The translations under genes and the position numbers were made by a program. A stretch of 64,000 nucleotides of DNA from Novosphingobium sp. (lineage in GTDB: Bacteria; Pseudomonadota; Alphaproteobacteria; Sphingomonadales; Sphingomonadaceae). Numbering within the stretch: the first letter of the stretch is position 1; every line of letters starts with the position of its first letter. The notes below the pieces were generated by a model. The model made no database searches. It worked only from the letters and a program-made list of their open reading frames with translations, and was not told the DNA's origin. The DNA lies in the NCBI RefSeq assembly GCF_020852455.1, contig NZ_JADZAT010000007.1, positions 1 to 64,000 on the forward strand, read 5' to 3'. This document shows, piece by piece, positions 51,777-60,108 of this stretch.

Positions 51777-52241
51777 CTACTCCAGCGGCACCCCGGGCAT
51801 CTGCTTGGCCGTCCTGATCGTCAGGCTGGTCTTCACGCTCGCCACATTGGGCGCCGGGGTCAGCTTGCTGGTCAGGAATTCCTGGAAGCTCTGCAGGTCT
51901 CGGCTGACGATCTTGAGGATGAAGTCGATCTCGCCGTTGAGCATGTGGCATTCGCGCACTTCGGGCAGGTCGCGCATCGCCTCTTCGAACTGGCGCAGCG
52001 AATCCTCGGCCTGGCTCTTCAGGCTGACCATCGCGAAAACGGTGATCGCAAAGCCCAGCTTCGAGGCGTCAAGATCGGCATGATAGCCGCGGATCACGCC
52101 CGATTCTTCCAGCGCACGAACCCGGCGCAGGCACGGCGGCGCGGTAAGGCCAACGCGCTGGGCCAGCTCGACATTGGTGACGCGCCCTTCGTCCTGCAAT
52201 TCGGCCAGCAGGCGGCGATCGATCGAATCGAGATTGGCCAT
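51777..52241 (-). CDS. Lrp/AsnC-family regulator (typical Lrp)
   Basis: A 154-residue regulator with HTH in LDSIDRRLLAELQDEGRV and ELAQRVGLTAPPCLRRVRAL, then the RAM domain (FAMVSLKSQAEDSLRQF, MLNGEIDFILKIVSRDL) and a closing VKTSLTIRTAKQ. It is closer to canonical Lrp than the pair at 29843/30316. A ribosome site AAGGGTGA precedes ATG at 52241. The upstream 206-base spacer, shared with the divergent kinase-like gene, contains an AT-rich stretch (TAATATTATTG) that could hold promoters; no further feature is seen. Confidence 0.88.
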   Translation of the reverse strand: MANLDSIDRRLLAELQDEGRVTNVELAQRVGLTAPPCLRRVRALEESGVIRGYHADLDASKLGFAITVFAMVSLKSQAEDSLRQFEEAMRDLPEVRECHMLNGEIDFILKIVSRDLQSFQEFLTSKLTPAPNVASVKTSLTIRTAKQMPGVPLE

Positions 52242-52447
52242 CGGAATCACCCTTTCGTGCCGCCAGACGCAGCGCAGTGCCGTACTTTGGCAACTTTTAC
52301 CGCGCTGCGCATCCCCTCGCGATAATATTATTGTTTATGGCGGCAACTGTCCCGCTTTGCAACGCACCTTTCGCAAGCCCCCCACGCTGGGGACAAGTCT
52401 GGTAAGCGCCCTCGCGCGCGCCATGCGCGTTCGACTAGGGAACCCGG

Positions 52448-54175
52448 ATGCATTTCGACGATCGCCTTGGAACCGTGCTGCGCATGCGCGCCGACGGACC
52501 GGGCATGCAGCGCATCCAGTTCCGCCAGCTGCTTGACCTGCTGGGCACCTTGCCGGTCGATGCGCACGGAGAGCAGCTTGACGCCGCCTATGACCGGCTG
52601 GGCGCGCTGGGCGCGATCATCCCGCCGAACGAGCGCGCCGCAATGCTGCGTGAACCGGCGCTGCGGCTGCGTTCGCCGCGATTGGTTGCGGCGCTGGCCA
52701 GCGGCGAACCCAGGGTGGCGGCCACCGCCTTGCAGCGCGCACAGCTGGAAGAAGAGCAATGGCTTGACCTGATCCCCGCGCTGCCGCCCGCCGCGCGCCC
52801 GGCGCTGCGCGAGCGTCAGGACCTGGCCCCGGCGGTTGCCGGCCTGCTGGTGCGGCTGGGAATCAACGATCGCGGCTTGCCCCCGGCTGCGGCTGCGCCC
52901 CCGGTCGCCGACGCAGACAGCCGCCCCGCCGCTGAAGTCATCGAACTGCGCCAGCCCGCTGCCGCGCTTGAGCCTGACCAGACTGGCAGCGATGTCTTGC
53001 AGCCCGAACCGGCCAGACCCGAAGACGGGATCGGCGCGATCGTGCGCCGGATCGAAGCCTATCGCCGCGCCAAGCAGGTGGTCGAGCACGAACCCGCGCA
53101 CGATTCGCCGCGCCTGCCGCTGGGCGAGGAACATATGCTGGCGGTGCCGGGCGAAGTGCGCGCCTGCGATTTCGCCACCGATGCCGACTTGCGGATCAAC
53201 TGGTGCGACGCAGGGGTCGCCCCGATGCTGGCCGGAACCCGGCTGCATGGCGATGCCCAGTTCGACCGGCTGGCCCGCCAGCGCCAGCCCTTGCGCAGCC
53301 AGATGATCGAACTGGGCGGCGCGCCCGCAATCGCCGGACGCTGGCACCTTGACGCGGCGCCGTGGTTCGATCCGCTGACCGGACATTTCCTGGGCTATCG
53401 CGGCCGTCTGCGCCGTCCTCCGGCCAAGCCCAGGGCCGCCGCCAACCCGCCGGTGCCCGACAGCCAGGCCGACCGGATCCGCCAGATGCTGCACGAATTG
53501 CGCAACCCGGTGAACGCGATCCAGGGCTATGCCGAACTGATCCAGCAGCAGCTCTATGGCCCGACCCCGCATGAATATCGCGCGCTGGCCGCCGGGATTG
53601 CCGGTGATGCAGCGCGGATGCTCTCGGCCTTCGAAGAGCTTGAACGGCTGGCCAAGCTTGACAGCGCGGCGATGGAGCTTGACCCCGGCGAGACCGATCT
53701 GGTTGCGGTGATCGAGGCGACGTCCGGCCAGCTTGGCACCCATACCAAAGGCCGGGGCAGCGGGTTCGAACTCAGGATCGATGATCGCCCCCTGCCGGTG
53801 GCGCTCGACCGGATCGAGGTTGAACGGATCGTCTGGCGGCTGCTGGCAACGCTGGCCGGGGTCAGCGCGCCGGGCGAACAGCTTAAACTGCGGCTGCGTG
53901 CCAAGCATGGTCTGCAACGGCTCGACATGGCCCTGCCCGCCCAGCTGGCCGCGCGGGACGAGGAGCAGCTGTTCCACGCCGCCGCCGGGTCAATTCCCCA
54001 GGTGGTTGCAGCCGGAGTGTTCGGGGTCGGCTTCGCCCTGCGGCTGGCCCAGGCCGAGGCCCGCGCGGCCGGCGGCGATCTGGTGCGCAAGGGTGATCGG
54101 CTGCGGTTGAGCCTGCCGGGCTTGACCCATGCGCTCCCCTCCCATACCCAAGCCGCCGATGAAAACCGGGCCTAG
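52448..54175 (+). CDS. Histidine-kinase-like protein with degenerate ATP-binding domain
   Basis: A 575-residue soluble protein. A HisKA-type dimerisation region with the phospho-acceptor box HELRNPVNAIQGYAELIQ (about residue 350) follows a PAS-like middle (WCDAGVAPMLAG, then WFDPLTGHFLGYRG) and an Ala/Pro-rich linker. The C-terminal catalytic region is unusual: the N-box asparagine is not evident (IVWRLLATLAGVS) and no DxGxG is present, while only a glycine stretch FGVGFALRLA remains. It may be a scaffolding or regulatory pseudokinase. No response regulator is next to it. Confidence 0.72.
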   Translation: MHFDDRLGTVLRMRADGPGMQRIQFRQLLDLLGTLPVDAHGEQLDAAYDRLGALGAIIPPNERAAMLREPALRLRSPRLVAALASGEPRVAATALQRAQLEEEQWLDLIPALPPAARPALRERQDLAPAVAGLLVRLGINDRGLPPAAAAPPVADADSRPAAEVIELRQPAAALEPDQTGSDVLQPEPARPEDGIGAIVRRIEAYRRAKQVVEHEPAHDSPRLPLGEEHMLAVPGEVRACDFATDADLRINWCDAGVAPMLAGTRLHGDAQFDRLARQRQPLRSQMIELGGAPAIAGRWHLDAAPWFDPLTGHFLGYRGRLRRPPAKPRAAANPPVPDSQADRIRQMLHELRNPVNAIQGYAELIQQQLYGPTPHEYRALAAGIAGDAARMLSAFEELERLAKLDSAAMELDPGETDLVAVIEATSGQLGTHTKGRGSGFELRIDDRPLPVALDRIEVERIVWRLLATLAGVSAPGEQLKLRLRAKHGLQRLDMALPAQLAARDEEQLFHAAAGSIPQVVAAGVFGVGFALRLAQAEARAAGGDLVRKGDRLRLSLPGLTHALPSHTQAADENRA

Positions 54176-54205
54176 GCCCGCTTTGGCAAGACAGGGGTAA
54201 ATACT

Positions 54206-55210
54206 TTGGCAGCCGTGCGGATTCCCGATCTGCCCAGCAATCCCGATTTCGTGCGCTTCCAGCCCGAGTGCGGCCAGCGGTTCGTGCTGACCGTCGATAC
54301 CGAAGAGGAATTCGACTGGCTCAAGCCGATCGCGCGTGAGGAGCACACGGTTCATACCGTTGCCCGGCTGGCCAAGTTCCAGGAATTTTGCGAAGGCCAG
54401 CAGGTGGTGCCGATCTACCTGATCGACTACCCGATCGCGACCTCGCCCGCCGCCCAGGAAATCCTGCGCCCGGCAATCGCTGCGGGCAAGGCCGAGGTCG
54501 GCGTGCAGTTGCACCCCTGGGTCAATCCTCCGCATGAAGAGGACGTGACCGAATACAACACCTTTGCCGGCAATCTGCCGCACGATCTGGAACGCGCCAA
54601 GTTCCGCACTCTGCGCGATGCGATCGAACGCGGTTTTGGCGCCACCCCGCTGATCTATCGCGCGGGCCGCTATGGAGTTGGCCCCAACAGCGCGGATATC
54701 CTTGCGGATGGCGGGATCGCGATCGACAGCTCGGTCCGCTCCAGCTTTGACTATTCGGCCGGCGGCGGTCCCAATTTCCGCGGCTTTCCGCTGCGGCCCT
54801 ATTGGCTCAACCGTGACAAGGCACTGATGGAGATGCCGCTGACCACGGTTTACTGGGGGCCGCTGCGCCAGCTTGGCCCCTGGCTCTATCCGCAAATGTG
54901 GCGGGTGCCGCGCCTGCGCGGGGTGCTGGCCCGGATCGGCCTGCTCGAACGGATCCCGCTGACCCCGGAAGGGGTCACCAGCGAAGAAGCGATCCGCGGG
55001 ATCGACATTGCGATCGACGAAGGCCTGCCGGTGCTGGTGTTCTCGTTCCACAGCCCCTCGCTGGCGCCCGGCTATACCCCCTATGTGCGCAGCGAGGACG
55101 ATCTTGACCGGCTCTACAGCTGGTGGCGCGATGTCTTCGGCTATCTGAAACAGCGCGGCGTGGCCAACACCCGCGTCAAGGATCTGATCGCATCGGTCGC
55201 GCTTGCCTAA
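54206..55210 (+). CDS. Polysaccharide deacetylase (WalW-like)
   Basis: A 334-residue NodB-homology protein. Metal- and catalysis-related segments include FVLTVDTEEEFDW, VGVQLHPWVNPPHEED, YRAGRYGVGPNSADIL and VLVFSFHSPSLAPGYTPYV. Such proteins deacetylate surface polysaccharides; the WalW-like subgroup is found in sphingomonads with cell-envelope genes. The start is TTG at 54206 with GGGG upstream; a GTG at 54215 is an alternative. It follows the kinase-like gene by 30 bases, possibly one operon. Confidence 0.75.
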   Translation: MAAVRIPDLPSNPDFVRFQPECGQRFVLTVDTEEEFDWLKPIAREEHTVHTVARLAKFQEFCEGQQVVPIYLIDYPIATSPAAQEILRPAIAAGKAEVGVQLHPWVNPPHEEDVTEYNTFAGNLPHDLERAKFRTLRDAIERGFGATPLIYRAGRYGVGPNSADILADGGIAIDSSVRSSFDYSAGGGPNFRGFPLRPYWLNRDKALMEMPLTTVYWGPLRQLGPWLYPQMWRVPRLRGVLARIGLLERIPLTPEGVTSEEAIRGIDIAIDEGLPVLVFSFHSPSLAPGYTPYVRSEDDLDRLYSWWRDVFGYLKQRGVANTRVKDLIASVALA

Positions 55211-55252
55211 GCGCGCACACCAAGCTAACGCCCCGGCTCGCTTTGCGCGCAT

Positions 55253-55329
55253 GGGCCTGTAGCTCAGTTGGTTAGAGCTGGCCGCTCATAACGGCTAGGT
55301 CGCGGGTTCGAGTCCTGCCGGGCCCACCA
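55253..55329 (+). tRNA. tRNA with CAT anticodon (Met elongator or Ile2)
   Basis: A 77-base cloverleaf: acceptor GGGCCTG pairs with CGGGCCC (one G-U), a D-loop with AGTTGGTTAGA, anticodon loop CTCATAA with CAT and T-arm GCGGGTTCGAGTCCTGC, ending in encoded CCA. CAT reads methionine, or isoleucine if modified to lysidine; the sequence alone does not decide. Confidence 0.93.
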
Positions 55330-55352
55330 GCGCAAAGTGAAGATACCCCGGT

Positions 55353-55429
<77 letters not shown>

Positions 55430-55577
55430 ATTTCCTGTTTGTGGTCACTCCGCAGCGCGGGCGCGAATGCGGCTGGTCGCCGGTCTGGTCATGGTGTAGC
55501 TTTCGGGGATCGTCCCGGCCAGGAATACCCCGCATGCCCAGCCATTTGAATGACATCGCTGCCAGGATCCCCGCCCG

Positions 55578-56684
55578 ATGAGCACAGCCGCGCCAGACAT
55601 TGTAGCGGATACGCCGCCGCCGCTGCCCCCGGAAGAGCGCCGCGTGCTGGGCTGGCTGACTACTACTGCGGCGGTTGCGCTGGCCGTGATCCTGTTTGCC
55701 TTCTGGTCGCCGCTGCTGTGGGCGGCGATCCTCGCGCTGGTGTTCCGGCCGGTCTACCTGCGCCTGGCAGCCGGCGGCAAGACCGGGCGGGCGGCGATCG
55801 GCACGGTCGTGCTGGTTTTGCTGAGCCTGATCATCCCGGCGCTGATCATCGCGCTGATGATCGCCAGCGAACTCAGCACGGTTGTGAAATCGCCGCTGCT
55901 GACCGATCCCCAGGCCCTGGGCGTCAAGGCCGCAAGCCTGTTCGCCAGCCTGCCTTCATGGGCCAGCGACTGGCTGGCCAGCCGCGGCGTTGCCAATGTC
56001 GGCGATCTTGGCCAGTACCTTGTCGCCCAGATCCAGGCCAACCTGCAGACGATCAGCAAGTCCGTGCTGTCGATCGGCCAATCGGTGATCAGCCTGTTCT
56101 TCTCGATCCTGATCACGCTGTACCTGCTGTTCTTTTTCCTGATCAAGGGCCGGACGATGGTCCGCCAGTTCTGGACCGTGATGCCGCTGTCCCCGCCAAC
56201 CAAGCGGCATCTGGGCGAACGGATCGCTTCGATCGTGCGTAGCACAGTCAAGGGCACGGTGCTGGTGGCGCTGCTGCAGGGGACGATCGGCGGGATCGTC
56301 TTCGCGCTGCTGGGCCTGCCTTCACCGCTGATCTGGGGCACAGTGATGGCCTTCGCCACCTTGCTGCCGGTAGTCGGTACCGGACTGATCTGGGTGCCAA
56401 CCGCGATCTTCCTGCTGGCGACCGGCCAGATCTGGCAGGGCGTGACGCTGATCGCCTGCGGGATCTTCGTGATCGGCGGGGCGGACAATGTCGTCCGCCC
56501 GATGATCGTCGGGCGCGAGACCGGCCTGCCTGACTGGCTGGTGCTGATCGCGACGCTGGGCGGGGTCGGGCTGTTCGGGTTCCACGGGGTGATCCTGGGG
56601 CCGCTGGTTGCAGGGACCGCGATCGCGCTGTGGGAACTCTATCACAATGCACTCGCCGAACCGGGCGAGGAAGAACCGGCCTAA
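55578..56684 (+). CDS. AI-2E family membrane protein (PerM-like)
   Basis: A 368-residue integral membrane protein with about seven or eight hydrophobic segments, including paired helices near the start (AAVALAVILFAFWSPLLWAA) and the typical IGGIVFALLGLPSPLIWGTV and FGFHGVILGPLVAG segments of the AI-2E/PerM family. Family members export various small molecules or ions; the substrate is unknown. It follows the tRNAs by 148 bases, where nothing else is seen. The end overlaps the convergent LysR gene by 4 bases. Confidence 0.85.
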   Translation: MSTAAPDIVADTPPPLPPEERRVLGWLTTTAAVALAVILFAFWSPLLWAAILALVFRPVYLRLAAGGKTGRAAIGTVVLVLLSLIIPALIIALMIASELSTVVKSPLLTDPQALGVKAASLFASLPSWASDWLASRGVANVGDLGQYLVAQIQANLQTISKSVLSIGQSVISLFFSILITLYLLFFFLIKGRTMVRQFWTVMPLSPPTKRHLGERIASIVRSTVKGTVLVALLQGTIGGIVFALLGLPSPLIWGTVMAFATLLPVVGTGLIWVPTAIFLLATGQIWQGVTLIACGIFVIGGADNVVRPMIVGRETGLPDWLVLIATLGGVGLFGFHGVILGPLVAGTAIALWELYHNALAEPGEEEPA

Positions 56685-57574
56685 GGGAGCAGCGCCGCGC
56701 GGTGCTGCTGCACGGCATCGGCCAGCCAGTCGCGCCCGGCCCGCACCCGCGCCAGGTTGTGGGTGTCCTTATGGGTTACCAGCCAGAACGAGCGGCGGAT
56801 CTGCCGCTCGGGCAGGACCGGGACCAGCCCCGGATCGGCATCACCGATAAAGCACGGCAGCACCCCCAACCCCGCCCCGGCCGCGATCAGGTGATGCTGG
56901 GCGTTGATGCTGGATGAGCGCAGGGTGGCGGTGAGCCCGGGGTGGATCTCATCAAGATAGCGCAGCACCGGATCATAGAGCAGATCGGGGATATAGCCGA
57001 TCAGGCGGTGCTGCTGGGCCAGTTCGGCCGGACGCTGCGGCAGGCCGGTGCGGTCAAGGTAGCTTGGGCTGGCATAGAGCCGCAGCGTATAGTCCGAAAG
57101 CTTTCGCGCGATCACCGGCCCGGCCTTGGGCCGCGACAGGGTAACCGCGACGTCGGCCTCGCGCTTGGACAGGCTGAGCAGGCCCGAATTGGCGACGAGG
57201 TCCAGCGTCAGCGCGGGGTGGGCCTGCGTGAAAGCCTCGATATGCCGCGGCAGGAACCAGCCGCCGAAGCCTTCCGGCACCGAGATCCTGAGCGTGCCCG
57301 AAAGCGCCGCCGCCCCGCCCTGCCCCTCGGCAATTCCAGAAGCGGCCTGGGCCATCGCCTCGACCCGGGCGAGCAGCGCTTCCCCGGCTTCGGTCAGCAC
57401 CTGGCCTTCGCGGGTCTGTTCGAACAGCGTGACCCCCAGCCGCGCTTCAAGCCGGCGCAGGCGGCGGCCCATGGTGGTGGCATCGACCCCCAGCGCGGTG
57501 CCGGCGCGGGCCAGTTGTCCGGCCCGGGCAATCGCCAGAAAGGCCTGATAGTCGCTCCAATCAAATGCCTGCAT
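56681..57574 (-). CDS. LysR-family regulator
   Basis: A 297-residue LysR-type regulator. The N-terminal winged HTH is FLAIARAGQLARAGTALGVD followed by RRLRRLEARLGVTLFEQ, then a substrate-binding domain (LRISVPEGFGGWFLPRHI, LVANSGLLSLSKREADVAV). ATG at 57574 lies within a palindrome, CCTGCA-TAAT-TGCAGG. It is divergent from mmsA with a 91-base spacer and is a likely regulator of the valine-degradation operon, perhaps sensing a branched-chain intermediate. Confidence 0.88.
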   Translation of the reverse strand: MQAFDWSDYQAFLAIARAGQLARAGTALGVDATTMGRRLRRLEARLGVTLFEQTREGQVLTEAGEALLARVEAMAQAASGIAEGQGGAAALSGTLRISVPEGFGGWFLPRHIEAFTQAHPALTLDLVANSGLLSLSKREADVAVTLSRPKAGPVIARKLSDYTLRLYASPSYLDRTGLPQRPAELAQQHRLIGYIPDLLYDPVLRYLDEIHPGLTATLRSSSINAQHHLIAAGAGLGVLPCFIGDADPGLVPVLPERQIRRSFWLVTHKDTHNLARVRAGRDWLADAVQQHRAALLP

Positions 57575-57583
57575 AATTGCAGG
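57568..57583. promoter_or_regulatory. Palindrome over the LysR start codon
   Basis: CCTGCA (57568-57573), TAAT (57574-57577) and TGCAGG (57578-57583) form a perfect inverted repeat that overlaps the LysR start codon at 57572-57574. It lies in the divergent LysR/mmsA promoter and resembles a LysR autoregulatory site. Confidence 0.5.
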
Positions 57584-57665
57584 TCATAGCCGCAAAAATT
57601 CGCCTTGTCTGCAATGCTGTGCGGGTGCAGGGCTGCATGCAAAGGGACTCGAGAGGAGCCGTATC

Positions 57666-59165
57666 ATGCGTCTGGTCGATCATTTCATCCACGGTGGCAC
57701 CGCCGGGCTTGCCGTCACCCGCAAGCACGCGGTGATGGACCCCAACAACGGCGGCCAGCAGGCCGAAGTCGTGCTGGGCGGCGCCGATGCGCTGGACCGC
57801 GCGGTGGCTGCGGCGCAGGCCGCCCAACCCGCCTGGTCCGCGATGAACCCCCAGCGCCGCGCGCGGGTGATGTTCGATTTCAAGGCGCTGGTAGAGCGCA
57901 ACATGAACGAGCTGGCCGAAATGCTCAGCGCCGAACACGGCAAGGTGATCGCCGACAGCAAGGGCGATATCCAGCGCGGGCTGGAAGTGGTCGAATTCTG
58001 CTGCGGGCTGCCGCATGTGCTGAAGGGCGAATTCAGCCAGGGCGCGGGCCCGGGGATCGACGTCACCTCGTTCCGCCAGCCGCTGGGGATCGGCGCGGGT
58101 ATCACCCCGTTCAACTTCCCGGCGATGATCCCGCTGTGGATGGGCGCGGTTGCCACCAGCGTCGGCAACGCCTTCATCCTCAAGCCTTCTGAACGCGATC
58201 CCTCTGTGCCCAATCGCCTGGCCGAACTGTTCCTTGAAGCGGGCCTGCCCGAAGGGATCTTCCAGGTGGTCCACGGCGACAAGGAAATGGTCGATCTGAT
58301 CCTTGATCACCCGGCGATTGCGGCGGTCAGCTTCGTCGGCTCTTCGGACATCGCGCACTACGTCTATGAGCGCGGCGTGCGCGCGGGCAAGCGGGTCCAG
58401 GCGATGGGCGGCGCGAAGAACCACGGGATCGTGATGCCCGATGCCGATCTTGACCAGGTGGTTGGCGACCTGTGCGGCGCGGCCTTCGGCTCGGCCGGCG
58501 AACGCTGCATGGCGCTGCCGGTGGTGGTACCGGTGGGCGAAGAGACCGCCGAGAAACTGAAGGCCAAGCTGATCCCCGCGATCGAGGCGCTCAAGGTCGG
58601 TATTTCGACTGATCCCGAAGCCCAGTACGGTCCGGTGGTCACCGCCCAGCACAAGGCCAATATCGAACGCTGGATCCAGACCGCGGTCGATGAAGGCAGC
58701 GAACTGGTGATCGACGGGCGCGGCTTCACCATGCAGGGGCATGAGGAAGGCTATTTCCTGGGCCCGACGCTGCTTGACCGCGTCACCCCGGACATGACCA
58801 GCTATCACAACGAGATCTTCGGCCCGGTGCTCCAGATCGTCCGCGCCAAGGATTTCGAAGAGGCGCTCGCCCTGCCCTCCAAGCACCAGTACGGTAACGG
58901 CGTCGCGCTGTTCACCCGCAACGGGCATGCCGCGCGCGAATTCGCCGCGCGGGTGAACGTCGGCATGGTCGGGATCAACGTGCCGATCCCGGTGCCGGTC
59001 GCCTATCACAGCTTCGGCGGCTGGAAGCGTTCGGGCTTTGGCGACACGGACCAGTACGGAATGGACGGGATCGGCTTCTGGACCAAGAAGAAGAAAATCA
59101 CCGCTCGCTGGCCCGATGGTGGAAGCGACGGTTCGAACGCGTTCATCATTCCGACGCTGGGGTAA
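57666..59165 (+). CDS. mmsA: Methylmalonate-semialdehyde dehydrogenase (CoA-acylating)
   Basis: Converts (methyl)malonate semialdehyde to propionyl- or acetyl-CoA in valine degradation. At 499 residues it has the family length. ALDH segments are GAGITPFNFPAMIPLWMG, KPSERDPSVPNRLAELF, GSSDIAHYVYERG and the catalytic cysteine in GSAGERCMALP. An mmsA-type N-terminus and GGWKRSGFGD near the C-terminus are also present. GGAG precedes ATG at 57666. It heads the operon ending with mmsB, and the LysR regulator is divergent. Confidence 0.95.
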   Translation: MRLVDHFIHGGTAGLAVTRKHAVMDPNNGGQQAEVVLGGADALDRAVAAAQAAQPAWSAMNPQRRARVMFDFKALVERNMNELAEMLSAEHGKVIADSKGDIQRGLEVVEFCCGLPHVLKGEFSQGAGPGIDVTSFRQPLGIGAGITPFNFPAMIPLWMGAVATSVGNAFILKPSERDPSVPNRLAELFLEAGLPEGIFQVVHGDKEMVDLILDHPAIAAVSFVGSSDIAHYVYERGVRAGKRVQAMGGAKNHGIVMPDADLDQVVGDLCGAAFGSAGERCMALPVVVPVGEETAEKLKAKLIPAIEALKVGISTDPEAQYGPVVTAQHKANIERWIQTAVDEGSELVIDGRGFTMQGHEEGYFLGPTLLDRVTPDMTSYHNEIFGPVLQIVRAKDFEEALALPSKHQYGNGVALFTRNGHAAREFAARVNVGMVGINVPIPVPVAYHSFGGWKRSGFGDTDQYGMDGIGFWTKKKKITARWPDGGSDGSNAFIIPTLG

Positions 59166-59172
59166 GGCCGCC

Positions 59173-60108
59173 TTGCTGGCCCGCCTGGTCCTGCTGATCG
59201 CGCTGCTGCTGGCGCCCTCTGCGGCGCTGGCGGGCAAGCGGGTTGCCCTGTCGTTCGACGATGTGCCGCGCCAGCGCGGGGCTTTCTTCACGCCCGAGGA
59301 ACGGTCGCAGCGGCTGATTGCCGGGCTGCGACAGGCGCGGGTCAGGCAGGCGGTGTTCTTCGTCAACCCGGGCAGGCTTGCCCAGCCCGACGGTGCAGGC
59401 GGAGAGGCCAGGATCATGGCCTATGTCGCGGCCGGGCATCTGATTGCCAACCACACCTTTTCGCACCAGAGCCTCAACCAGATCAGCGCCGAGCAATTCC
59501 TGGCCGATGTCGACCGCGGTGAAGCCTGGCTCAAGGGCCGGGCCGGCTATCGAGCGTGGCTGCGCTTTCCCTATCTGCACGAAGGCGGCCCCGACAAGGT
59601 CAAGCGCGATGCGGTCCGCGCGGGGCTTGCCGCAAGGGGGCTGCGCAATGGCTATGTCACTGCCGACGGGGTGGACTGGCACCTTGAACAGCTGACCATC
59701 GATGCCGCCAAGGCCGGCAAGACGATGGATATGAAGGCGCTGCGCAGGCTCTATCTGCAGATGCAGCTGAGCGCGCTGGAATATCATGACCGCATGGCAG
59801 TCAGTGCGCTGGGGCGCTCACCCGCGCACGTGTTGCTGCTGCACGAAACCGATCTTGCCGCGCTCTACATCGCCGATCTGGTAACCGAACTGAAGCGCAA
59901 CGGCTGGATCGTGATCACCGCTGACCAGGCCTACCGCGATCCGCTCGCCAAGGCCTTTCCCGATGTGCCCTGGGCCGGTGGCACCTTGACCGGAGCGCTG
60001 GCCTGGGAAAAGAACCTCGATCCGCCGCTTTTCCCCTTGTGGATCGGCGAAACCGTGGCCACCCCCCTGTTCCAGCGCCGGGTCCTGAAAGAGACGAACA
60101 GCCAATGA
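59173..60108 (+). CDS. Secreted polysaccharide-deacetylase-like protein
   Basis: A 311-residue protein with a signal peptide (ARLVLLIALLLAPSAALAG) and NodB-homology motifs: VALSFDDVP (metal aspartates), NHTFSHQSL (HxxxH) and LRFPYLHEGG. It hydrolyses N- or O-acetyl groups, or is a catalytic relative such as a xylanase/chitin deacetylase. It starts at TTG 59173, just 7 bases after mmsA, with GGTAAGG as ribosome site, and overlaps the acyl-CoA dehydrogenase start (ATGA). A periplasmic deacetylase inside a valine operon is unexpected; its role there is unknown. Confidence 0.8.
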   Translation: MLARLVLLIALLLAPSAALAGKRVALSFDDVPRQRGAFFTPEERSQRLIAGLRQARVRQAVFFVNPGRLAQPDGAGGEARIMAYVAAGHLIANHTFSHQSLNQISAEQFLADVDRGEAWLKGRAGYRAWLRFPYLHEGGPDKVKRDAVRAGLAARGLRNGYVTADGVDWHLEQLTIDAAKAGKTMDMKALRRLYLQMQLSALEYHDRMAVSALGRSPAHVLLLHETDLAALYIADLVTELKRNGWIVITADQAYRDPLAKAFPDVPWAGGTLTGALAWEKNLDPPLFPLWIGETVATPLFQRRVLKETNSQ

